Assembly: GCA_021779695.1 (NCBI GenBank)
Contig: JAJYAE010000265.1
Span: forward strand, 1-6,277
DNA: 6,277 bases
Direction: 5' to 3'
Source: Acidobacteriota bacterium
Lineage (GTDB): Bacteria > Acidobacteriota > Terriglobia > Terriglobales > Acidobacteriaceae
Part shown: positions 1-6,277 of the stretch, one piece after another
Layout: each line of letters starts with the position of its first letter
How positions within the stretch are numbered: the stretch's first letter is position 1
Position numbers and translations under genes: made by a program
Notes under the pieces: generated by a model
The model's database searches: none
What the model saw: only the letters and a program-made list of their open reading frames with translations
What the model was told of the DNA's origin: nothing

Positions 1-1
1 C

Positions 2-1156
2 CTTGGCGCGGGCGCTGCTGGACTCTTCTGCGCCGCCATGGCCGGGCAACGTGGCCGCCGCGTGGCCCTGCTCGAACACGGCGCGCAACCCGGCCGCAAG
101 ATCCTCATCTCCGGCGGCGGCCGCTGCAACTTCACCAACGTCCACTGCACGGCGCAGAACTTTCTCTCCGCGAACCCTCACTTCGCCAAATCCGCGCTGG
201 CGCTCTTTGAGCCGCGCCACTTTATCGAGCTTGTCGAGCGCCACCACATCCCCTGGCATGAGAAGACGCTCGGCCAGCTCTTCTGCGACCGCTCCGCGCG
301 CGACATCCTCGACCTGCTGCTCACCGAGTGCGACCGCGCCCGCGCCTTCAACGGCAGCGTCGAGCTCATTCTCCACACACAGAAGATTCAGGTCACGCGC
401 AACGGCGATTTCCATGTCGCATCGTCGCAAGGGGAGTTCACCGCGCCGGCGCTCGTTGTCGCCACGGGCGGTCTCTCAATTCCGAAACTCGGCGCCACCG
501 GCCTAGCCTACGATCTCGCCCGCCAGTTCGGCCTCGCCGTCCTTCCGCCGCGGCCTGCGCTGGTGCCGCTGGTTCTTTGCGCGCCGGAATCCGCATGGAC
601 CGCGCTGACCGGAGTCTCCGCAATGGTGGAGGCGTGCGCCGCGCGTGGACCGCGCTTTCGCGAAAAGATGCTCGTCACGCATCGCGGCCTCAGCGGTCCG
701 GCGATTCTGCAGGCCTCCAGCTACTGGCAGCCCGGCGAAGCCCTTCACGTTGATCTCGCGCCCGGTGCTGACATGCTCGCCCCGCTGCGCGAACAGAATG
801 CCCGCCGCGATGCAGCCGCGTTGCGCCGGGCCCTGACCGGACAACTGCCGCAGCGTCTGGCCGCGCATCTCGCTGCCACAGCTGCGCCATCCGGCTGGTC
901 CAACAGCGCGCTAGATGCCCACGAGCGCGCGCTCCATCACTGGCCCTTTCATCCCTGCGGCACTGAGGGCTTTGAGAAGGCCGAAGTGACTGCCGGCGGC
1001 ATCGACACCAACGGCCTGCACGCGCGCACCATGGAGGCGCGCGCCGTATCAGGCCTGTTTTTCATTGGAGAAGCGGTGGACGTGACCGGCCACCTGGGCG
1101 GATTCAACTTCCAGTGGGCGTGGGCCTCAGCCATGGCTGCGGCCCGCGCTCTCTAA
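2..1156 (+). CDS. YhiN/HI0933-family NAD(P)/FAD-dependent oxidoreductase, 5'-truncated by the window edge
   Basis: Cytoplasmic flavoprotein of the HI0933/YhiN (BaiN-like) family; 384 codons are visible. The reading frame is open from base 2, and the codons before the first ATG (base 38) encode LGAGAAGLFCAA. This contains the GxGxxG dinucleotide-binding motif of the FAD Rossmann fold (visible residues 2-7), so the ATG at 38 is internal and the true start lies a few codons to the left of the window. The family signature GRKILISGGGRCNFTN follows at visible residues 31-46. The C-terminal FAD-contacting segment is at 351-384, with GLFFIGEAVDVTGHLGGFN and then QWAWAS. These are textbook features of the family, whose members are about 390-400 aa. 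Most members have no known substrate; BaiN itself has been described as a bile-acid-intermediate reductase, but that role should not be transferred here. The stop is TAA, 8 bp from the stop of the convergent lipoprotein gene. Family assignment is very sure; substrate unknown. Confidence 0.95.
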   Translation, partial: LGAGAAGLFCAAMAGQRGRRVALLEHGAQPGRKILISGGGRCNFTNVHCTAQNFLSANPHFAKSALALFEPRHFIELVERHHIPWHEKTLGQLFCDRSARDILDLLLTECDRARAFNGSVELILHTQKIQVTRNGDFHVASSQGEFTAPALVVATGGLSIPKLGATGLAYDLARQFGLAVLPPRPALVPLVLCAPESAWTALTGVSAMVEACAARGPRFREKMLVTHRGLSGPAILQASSYWQPGEALHVDLAPGADMLAPLREQNARRDAAALRRALTGQLPQRLAAHLAATAAPSGWSNSALDAHERALHHWPFHPCGTEGFEKAEVTAGGIDTNGLHARTMEARAVSGLFFIGEAVDVTGHLGGFNFQWAWASAMAAARAL

Positions 1157-1164
1157 CTGCGCCC

Positions 1165-2190
1165 CTACTGCTGTTGTGGGTACTGCTGCGGATACTGTTG
1201 CTGCTGCCCTTGCGGCGGATACTGCTGGTATTGGTTCTGCTGGTACTGCTGCGGGTACTGTTGCGGATACTGCTGCTGTGGTTGCCCTTGCTGTGGGTAC
1301 TGCTGTTGTGGGTATTGCTGCGGGTACTGTTGCTGCGGTTGCCCCTGCGCCGGGTACTGCTGCTGCGGGTATTGCTGTTGTCCCTGCGGCGGGTACTGCT
1401 GGCCTGCGGCGCCATTGGCCGATCCATTCGGTGCACCCTGCTGCGCTCCGGGCGGCAGGCTCGGCGGCACCAGCGGCTTTGCCGGCGGCGTCAGCACAAA
1501 TCCCTGGTGAATCAGCGCCAGTCCTTCCGTCCTCAGCTCCGCTTGCAGCAGCTGGTTCTGCGGACCTACAAACAGATCCGTCATATCGTGCCCAATCGTC
1601 GACACCATGTGATGCACGGTGACCACTCTGCCATTCAGTGTGCCCTGCTCGTCAGGATATGTCGCCAGTTGTACCGGTAGCACAGCGCCCTGACCCTTGG
1701 GAACAATCGCCCACAGGTCGCGGTTGTTATGTGCGGCCGCCAGCATCACCAGCGTCTGCAGGGCGCCGGGATCCACGTCCGGCAAAAACACTTCCACTCG
1801 ATGCGTCGCCAGCCGCGCGGTGCTGCTCTTGCCGTTCGCTGACATGTTCAGCAGCATCTGCGCGGAGTCTGGCGCAGCCGTCACCGTCACCGCCTGGTTG
1901 TTCACCGTGGCGCTGATCTGCGCATGCTGCAGCCCCTGCGCCGCAGAAAGCTGCTCGCTCTTGGAAAGGGCGTACTCAAGACCCTTCATGGACAGCTTCA
2001 CCAGCGAAGATGAGTTGTAGCCCTCGTGTGTCCGCGTGAACTGGTAATTGGCCGTGCCCACATTCAGATTGCGTTGCGTAATCGTGAATGCGCCCGACTG
2101 CGCGGCCTCTGCCATCGAGGCCGAATCCGGACCGCAGGCCAGCAGCCCGATCAAAGGAAGAAGCGTGAGGATGGTGACTCGTCGTTTCAT
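1165..2190 (-). CDS. Predicted outer-membrane lipoprotein of unknown function with a C-terminal Q/Y/P-rich repeat tail
   Basis: A 341-residue protein whose function I do not recognise. The N-terminus has a lipoprotein signal: basic MKRR, a hydrophobic stretch and a lipobox LLAC with the acylated cysteine at residue 19. Residue +2 after the cysteine is Gly, not Asp, so by the E. coli Lol rule it would be sorted to the outer membrane. Residues about 33-235 form a soluble region with many alternating hydrophobic/polar stretches, probably beta-rich. Residues 236-262 are a Pro/Ala/Gly/Asn linker. Residues 263-341 are built almost only of Gln, Tyr, Pro and Gly, with no charged residue. The ATG at 2190 is chosen because the signal peptide starts there; no good Shine-Dalgarno sequence is visible upstream (GGGCAG at best). 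The dismutase gene lies upstream on the same strand, 138 bp away and separated by hairpins, so an operon is not certain. The stop is TAG. Coding status and lipoprotein nature are well supported; any role, such as an envelope or surface-adhesive function, is a guess. Confidence 0.85.
   Translation of the reverse strand: MKRRVTILTLLPLIGLLACGPDSASMAEAAQSGAFTITQRNLNVGTANYQFTRTHEGYNSSSLVKLSMKGLEYALSKSEQLSAAQGLQHAQISATVNNQAVTVTAAPDSAQMLLNMSANGKSSTARLATHRVEVFLPDVDPGALQTLVMLAAAHNNRDLWAIVPKGQGAVLPVQLATYPDEQGTLNGRVVTVHHMVSTIGHDMTDLFVGPQNQLLQAELRTEGLALIHQGFVLTPPAKPLVPPSLPPGAQQGAPNGSANGAAGQQYPPQGQQQYPQQQYPAQGQPQQQYPQQYPQQQYPQQGQPQQQYPQQYPQQYQQNQYQQYPPQGQQQQYPQQYPQQQ
1168..1404 (-). repeat. Degenerate Q/Y/P tandem repeat encoding the lipoprotein tail
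   Basis: This encodes the last 79 residues of the lipoprotein. By hand count there are about 44 Gln, 15 Pro, 13 Tyr and 5 Gly, plus one Ala and one Asn. The basic unit is YPQQ or YPQQQ, interrupted by QGQP or PPQG. A 15-residue unit, QGQPQQQYPQQYPQQ, occurs twice (residues 282-296 at bases 1303-1347, and residues 301-315 at bases 1246-1290), with a period of 19 residues or 57 bp. The two DNA copies differ at 8 of 45 bases, all synonymous. On the plus strand the tract reads as CTG/TTG-rich triplets, which creates leucine-rich shadow frames with no other sign of being genes. The composition implies an intrinsically disordered tail. Confidence 0.9.
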
Positions 2191-2252
2191 CGTACTGCCC
2201 GTTTAGACACGCTTTGCGCGGCGAGAGTTGCGCGGCCTTTGCCGATAGCTCA

Positions 2253-2267
2253 CGCAGGTAACCTGCG
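2253..2267. repeat. Small perfect inverted repeat (7-bp arms, 1-bp centre)
   Basis: The arms CGCAGGT and ACCTGCG flank a single A. The site lies between the dismutase terminator-like hairpin and the start of the lipoprotein gene, about 63 bp upstream of the latter. A 1-nt centre is too tight for an RNA hairpin without opening the inner pairs, so a dyad binding site for a regulator of the lipoprotein gene is possible. It may equally be part of the termination structure next to it, or chance. Confidence 0.3.
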
Positions 2268-2268
2268 C

Positions 2269-2313
2269 CCGGCTCCAGTTCCGCCCCGCATCCGGGCGCG
2301 GAAATGGAGCCGG
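2269..2313 (-). terminator. Strong hairpin downstream of the superoxide dismutase gene, possible terminator lacking a U-tract
   Basis: The left arm at 2269-2284 and the right arm at 2298-2313 are complementary at 15 of 16 positions, with a 13-nt loop that can add an inner CCCG/CGGG pairing. The hairpin begins 15 bp past the dismutase stop codon when read on the minus strand. No run of T follows on that strand, so it is not a classical intrinsic terminator. It could stop transcription with Rho or protect the 3' end of the dismutase mRNA. Because the structure is nearly symmetrical it would also form on the other strand. Confidence 0.5.
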
Positions 2314-2328
2314 TGTATGCAGTGCTCC

Positions 2329-2952
<624 letters not shown>

Positions 2953-3277
2953 CGGGGAATTCTCCTTCGTCCGTGTTTCGATTGCTGGTCACAAGAACAG
3001 GCAGCAGCGCACCGCGCAACCGGCGCTGCGGCTTGCAGGTCAAAGATCTGCGGGCTCTCCCTCACGCCACATACGCGCCGGGGCTCCAAAAGGCTGCATT
3101 GCCATCATCCCACATCCGGGCAGATGTCTACCTGCATTGATGCGCCACCTGCGCCTCCGGGTGCGTACATCGTGAATTTCCCGCCAAGAAACCTTCCGCC
3201 GCTTCCCGTCATCCCTAGAAGTGTGACAACATCCCGAGTGCCGGACTCTGCCGCATCTCGACCCACGGAAAAATCCA
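2953..3277. promoter_or_regulatory. Divergent intergenic region between the dismutase and glucoamylase genes
   Basis: These 325 bp separate two genes transcribed away from each other, so the region must hold both promoters unless transcription enters from elsewhere. Apart from the dismutase ribosome binding site I find no convincing -35/-10 pair on either strand. TTTGACC occurs on the minus strand around 3040-3046, without a good -10 at the right distance. GTGACA occurs on the plus strand at 3222-3227, also without a -10. A 7-bp inverted repeat (GCAGCGC at 3004-3010, GCGCTGC at 3023-3029) lies in the dismutase leader, and CTGCATTG occurs twice (3094-3101 and 3132-3139). These are weak and may be chance. 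The open frames crossing the region have no family resemblance. Confidence 0.5.
2962..2967 (-). promoter_or_regulatory. Ribosome binding site of the superoxide dismutase gene
   Basis: On the minus strand AAGGAG lies 9 bp before the ATG at 2952. It is the clearest Shine-Dalgarno sequence in the window and fixes the dismutase start. Confidence 0.8.
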
Positions 3278-5755
3278 TTGAGTGAAGAAACCCGCTACCG
3301 TTGGCTTCCGCAGCAGGGTGAGGCATTTGGCGCGCCCGGGCTGCCGCCCCGCTGGACCTCAAGCGTCAAAGACGCCGTCGGCACCGCCTACTCCGCCGCC
3401 AGCCGCATCTGGTTCACCACCTCCCACGGCATCCTCAACGAGCTCTATCACCCCACCATCGACAAGCCCCAGGTGCGGGATATGGAGTTCCTCATCACCG
3501 ACGGAGAGAGCTTCGTTCACGAGGAAAAGCGCCACCTCATCTCCAGCTTTGAAACCATCCACTCTGAGGCGCTCGGCGTACGCTACATCAATCGCGACCC
3601 CGAGGGACGCTACACGCTGACCAAGGAGATCATCGCCGACCCCCACCAGTGCGCAATTCTCATTCAACTGCGCCTTGAAGCCCTGCCCGACCTGCTGCCG
3701 CGCCTCAAGGTTTACGCCCTGCTTGCACCCCACCTCGACGGCGGCGGCGCAGGCAACAGCGCCCACGCCATCGATATCGCCGGCCACAAGATGCTCCTCG
3801 CGTGGAAGAACGAGTGGTCCCTCGCCATGGCCGCCAATTGCGGCTTCGCCCGCGTCAGCTGCGGCTTCGTCGGCTTCAGTGACGGCTGGCGCGACCTCAA
3901 TGAAAACTTCGCCATGGACTGGGAGTTCGGCTCCGCCACCAACGGCAATATCGCCCTCTTCGGCGAACTCGCCCTGCCCGCTCCCAATGGCGACGCCTCC
4001 CGCTCCTGTACCGTCGGCATCGGCATTGGCGAGGGCCACCACACCGCGCTCCAGAAGACCTTTGCCTCCCTCGCAATCCCCTTTGCCGAGCAGCGGGATC
4101 GCTTCATCGAGCAGTGGGAGCGCGTCGCCAACCCCTCCTGGCTCGCCGCGCAGTCCGGCGACGGCGGCAAGCTCATGGCCGCCAGCCACAACATCCTCCT
4201 CGCTCACGAAGACAAGACCTACGCAGGAGCCTTTGTCGCCTCCATGTCCATTCCCTGGGGACAGGCCAAAGGCGATGACGATCTCGGCGGCTATCACCTT
4301 GTCTGGACGCGCGACATGGTCCAGACCGCCACCGCGCTCCTCGCCTGCGGCCGCGCTGAAACCGCCCTGCGTGCCCTCGTCTATCTCGCCTGCACCCAGC
4401 AGCCCAACGGCGGCTTCGCCCAGAACTTCTGGGTCGACGGCCGCCCCTACTGGTCTGGCCTGCAACTTGACGAGGTCGCATTCCCCCTCATTCTGGCCTG
4501 GCGGCTCTGGAAGTCTGACTCCCTCGGCCAGTTGAGCATCCTCCCCTTTGTCGAGCGCGCCGCCGGCTTCCTCGTGCGCCAGGCTCCCATCACCCAGCAG
4601 GAGCGCTGGGAAGAGAATGCCGGTTACTCGCCTTCCACTCTCGCAGCCGTCATCGCCAGCCTCATCTGTTCCGCTGAGATCCTCCGCGCCCACGCCTCCG
4701 ACGAGCTCGCGACATTCCTCGAAGAATTCGCTGACTGGATTGAGGGTCATCTCGAAGACTGGACCGTGACCCACAACGGCATCCTACTGCCCGATGTCCC
4801 GCGCCACTACGTCCGCATCCGGCCGCCTGAGCCCGGCGCAGCCTACGCCTCCGGACAAAGCTGCACCGAGGCGCTCCACCTGCAGAACCGCCCGCCCGGC
4901 GCGCGCGCCGACTTTGAAGCCCGCGAAATTATCGACGCCGGCTTCCTCGAACTCGTCCGCTACGGCGTCCGCCGCCCTGACGACCCGGTCATCGTCGATT
5001 CCCTCAAGGTCGTCGATGCCGTTCTCAAGCGCGGTCTGCCCCAGGGCCCTGGCTGGCTCCGTTACAACTGGGACGGCTATGGCCAGCGCGAGGATGGCGG
5101 TCCCTACCAGGGCACCGGCAAAGGCCGCGTCTGGCCCCTGCTCACCGGCGAGCGCGCCCACTACGAGCTCGCCGCAGGTCGCGACATCGCGCCCCTTATC
5201 CACGCCATGGAAGCCTTTGCCACCAAGGGCCACCTGCTCCCCGAACAGGTCTGGGACGAGCCCAACCGCCCCCAGCAGCGCCTCGTCATGGGTCAGCCCG
5301 CAGGCTCCGCCGTCCCCCTCGTCTGGGCACACGCCGAGTACCTCAAGCTCCTCCGTTCTGCCGCTGACGGCAAGGTCTTTGACCGCATCGACTCCGTCTA
5401 TCACCGCTACTGTGAGCCCGAGGGCCGCCATCGCCTCCGCCGCAACCTTGAGATCTTCAGCCTCCGCAGGCCCATCCAGCACATCGCGCCCGGTGACACC
5501 CTGCGCATCATGGACGAAAACCGCTTCAATCTCGTCTGGTCCCCCGACAATTGGACGACCGTGCACACCTCGCCCTGCCGAAACAATGGCTCCGCGGGCT
5601 TCAGCATCGATATCCCCACCGCTCCAGGACAGGCCGGCGCCATCGTCTGGACCTTCCACTGGACCGATACCGACCGTTGGCTTGGGTACAATGTGGAGGT
5701 AAACCTCACGCGCGAAGAACCATCCGATGCGCCCCATATCGAGTCATCGCTTTGA
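3278..5755 (+). CDS. GH15 family glucoamylase-type glucohydrolase, cytoplasmic, TTG start
   Basis: Hydrolyses terminal alpha-linked glucose from alpha-glucans such as maltodextrin or glycogen; GH15 also contains glucodextranases and trehalases, so linkage preference is not proven. It has 825 residues and no signal peptide or lipobox, so it should act in the cytoplasm. An N-terminal beta-sandwich domain spans about residues 18-270 ([11 protein letters not shown], then [14 protein letters not shown]). The (alpha/alpha)6 catalytic barrel spans about 295-695, with [11 protein letters not shown] (337-347), WVDG (385-388) and LQLDEVAFP (395-403). By analogy with fungal glucoamylase, the general acid is Glu445 in [10 protein letters not shown] and the base is Glu656 in [10 protein letters not shown]. 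Residues about 715-810 form an extra, probably beta-rich C-terminal module. The start is TTG at 3278: an in-frame TGA lies upstream at 3224-3226, no ATG or GTG lies between, and GGAAAA begins about 11 bp before it. Transketolase follows 44 bp downstream on the same strand, suggesting an operon. All key residues are present. Confidence 0.95.
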   Translation: MSEETRYRWLPQQGEAFGAPGLPPRWTSSVKDAVGTAYSAASRIWFTTSHGILNELYHPTIDKPQVRDMEFLITDGESFVHEEKRHLISSFETIHSEALGVRYINRDPEGRYTLTKEIIADPHQCAILIQLRLEALPDLLPRLKVYALLAPHLDGGGAGNSAHAIDIAGHKMLLAWKNEWSLAMAANCGFARVSCGFVGFSDGWRDLNENFAMDWEFGSATNGNIALFGELALPAPNGDASRSCTVGIGIGEGHHTALQKTFASLAIPFAEQRDRFIEQWERVANPSWLAAQSGDGGKLMAASHNILLAHEDKTYAGAFVASMSIPWGQAKGDDDLGGYHLVWTRDMVQTATALLACGRAETALRALVYLACTQQPNGGFAQNFWVDGRPYWSGLQLDEVAFPLILAWRLWKSDSLGQLSILPFVERAAGFLVRQAPITQQERWEENAGYSPSTLAAVIASLICSAEILRAHASDELATFLEEFADWIEGHLEDWTVTHNGILLPDVPRHYVRIRPPEPGAAYASGQSCTEALHLQNRPPGARADFEAREIIDAGFLELVRYGVRRPDDPVIVDSLKVVDAVLKRGLPQGPGWLRYNWDGYGQREDGGPYQGTGKGRVWPLLTGERAHYELAAGRDIAPLIHAMEAFATKGHLLPEQVWDEPNRPQQRLVMGQPAGSAVPLVWAHAEYLKLLRSAADGKVFDRIDSVYHRYCEPEGRHRLRRNLEIFSLRRPIQHIAPGDTLRIMDENRFNLVWSPDNWTTVHTSPCRNNGSAGFSIDIPTAPGQAGAIVWTFHWTDTDRWLGYNVEVNLTREEPSDAPHIESSL

Positions 5756-5778
5756 CTCGCACCTGGCCTAACCCTCCG

Positions 5779-5784
5779 AAAGGA
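5779..5784 (+). promoter_or_regulatory. Ribosome binding site upstream of transketolase
   Basis: AAAGGA lies 15 bp before the ATG at 5800 but 9 bp before an in-frame TTG at 5794. The spacing fits the TTG better, so it bears on which start is used. Confidence 0.5.
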
Positions 5785-5799
5785 CTTGGATTCTTGCCC

Positions 5800-6277
5800 A
5801 TGACCACCACCGCGGCCACTTCTCTCGATCAGCTTTCCATTGACACCTTGCGCCTGCTGGCAGTCGACACCGTCGAAAAAGCCAAAAGCGGCCATCCCGG
5901 AGCTCCCCTCGGCTGCGCGCCCATCGCCTATCTGCTTTACCACAAGCTCATGCGCCACAACCCGGCGCACGCCAAGTGGGCCGATCGCGATCGCTTCGTG
6001 CTCTCCAACGGCCACGCCTCCGCGCTGCTCTATGGCTCGCTGTACCTCTCCGGCTACAAGCTCACGCTCGACGACCTGAAGAGCTTCCGTCAGTGGCACT
6101 CACACACGCCCGGCCATCCTGAATACGGCGATACCGAAGGCGTGGAAGTGACCACCGGTCCGCTCGGTCAGGGTGTCGCCATGGCCGTCGGCATGGCGAT
6201 GGCAGAAAAGCACCTGGCCGCCACCTACAACCGGCCCGGCCACGCGATCGTCGATCACCACACCTATGTGCTGCTCG
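5800..6277 (+). CDS. tkt: Transketolase, N-terminal part (3' end beyond the window)
   Basis: Thiamine-diphosphate enzyme that moves two-carbon ketol units between sugar phosphates in the non-oxidative pentose phosphate pathway. Only the first 159 codons are present; a full protein is about 660-700 residues, so only part of the TPP-binding (PP) domain is visible. Numbered from the ATG, the family motifs are: [10 protein letters not shown] with catalytic His32; [15 protein letters not shown] with His72; HTPGHPE with His106; and TTGPLGQG (118-125), the diphosphate-binding loop. The frame is open to the last base with no disruption. The ATG at 5800 gives [12 protein letters not shown]; an in-frame TTG at 5794 would add two residues and sits at a better distance from AAAGGA. 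The gene begins 44 bp after the glucoamylase stop with no terminator-like hairpin between, so co-transcription is likely, which would link glucose release to pentose phosphate metabolism. The identification is very sure; the exact start is not. Confidence 0.95.
   Translation, partial: MTTTAATSLDQLSIDTLRLLAVDTVEKAKSGHPGAPLGCAPIAYLLYHKLMRHNPAHAKWADRDRFVLSNGHASALLYGSLYLSGYKLTLDDLKSFRQWHSHTPGHPEYGDTEGVEVTTGPLGQGVAMAVGMAMAEKHLAATYNRPGHAIVDHHTYVLL

Noticed and set aside
1168..1404. Repeat tract as a CRISPR array
   Set aside because: The units are short, degenerate and in frame within a gene, with no conserved direct repeat separated by unique spacers.
1114..1680. Plus-strand frame with long Leu/Val/Arg runs resembling membrane segments
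   Set aside because: The leucine runs are the reverse reading of CAG/CAA glutamine codons in the lipoprotein tail. The frame overlaps two well-supported genes and has no family features.
3094..3139. Two copies of CTGCATTG, 38 bp apart, as a possible operator pair
   Set aside because: An 8-bp direct repeat within 325 bp is only weakly unexpected, is not symmetrical and matches no regulator site I know.
3105..3362. 85-codon minus-strand frame crossing the divergent intergenic region and the glucoamylase start
   Set aside because: It overlaps the glucoamylase start and has no recognisable motif, and length alone is weak evidence at this GC content.
3359..4774. Open frame of 471 codons on the minus strand opposite the glucoamylase gene
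   Set aside because: It lies wholly within the GH15 gene. Its Gly/Ala/Val/Asp/Glu-rich composition is what strong C/G third-position bias produces on the opposite strand, and it has no recognisable domain.
4784..5737. Open frame of 317 codons on the minus strand opposite the 3' half of the glucoamylase gene
   Set aside because: It has the same bias-driven, low-information composition, and the GH15 frame with its catalytic residues is clearly the coding one.

Overview
This is a GC-rich bacterial window (roughly 60-65% G+C by eye, with strong C/G bias at third codon positions). It holds five protein-coding genes and two stretches of non-coding DNA. The mix of a cytoplasmic GH15 glucoamylase upstream of transketolase, a Mn-type superoxide dismutase and a Gln/Tyr/Pro-tailed lipoprotein suggests a soil acidobacterium (Terriglobia-like). 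That is an impression from the proteins, not the result of a search, and it should be held loosely.

Layout from left to right. (1) Bases 2-1156, plus strand: most of a YhiN/HI0933-family flavoprotein, missing only its extreme N-terminus at the window edge. (2) Bases 1165-2190, minus strand: a predicted outer-membrane lipoprotein of unknown function, whose last 79 residues are an uncharged Q/Y/P repeat tail. Its stop lies 8 bp from that of the flavoprotein gene, so the two converge. (3) Bases 2191-2328: a short intergenic region with two inverted repeats. The larger is a 16-bp-arm hairpin just downstream of the dismutase gene, probably where its transcript ends. (4) Bases 2329-2952, minus strand: a complete Mn-type superoxide dismutase with a clear ribosome binding site. 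(5) Bases 2953-3277: a 325-bp divergent intergenic region that must carry the promoters of the dismutase gene and of the glucoamylase gene, although no strong consensus promoter is visible. (6) Bases 3278-5755, plus strand: a complete GH15 alpha-glucan glucohydrolase starting at TTG, with no signal peptide. (7) From about 5800 to the window end, plus strand: the first 159 codons of transketolase, cut off by the edge.

The last two genes lie 44 bp apart on the same strand and are probably co-transcribed. A reasonable reading is that the glucoamylase releases glucose from internal glycogen or maltodextrin and that transketolase acts in the pentose phosphate pathway fed by that glucose. The other genes look like unrelated housekeeping or envelope functions. 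I see no mobile element, CRISPR array, RNA gene or phage gene, and nothing that amounts to a new defence or biosynthetic system. The most unusual item is the repeat tail of the lipoprotein: two of its repeat units have identical protein sequence but differ at 8 synonymous positions.
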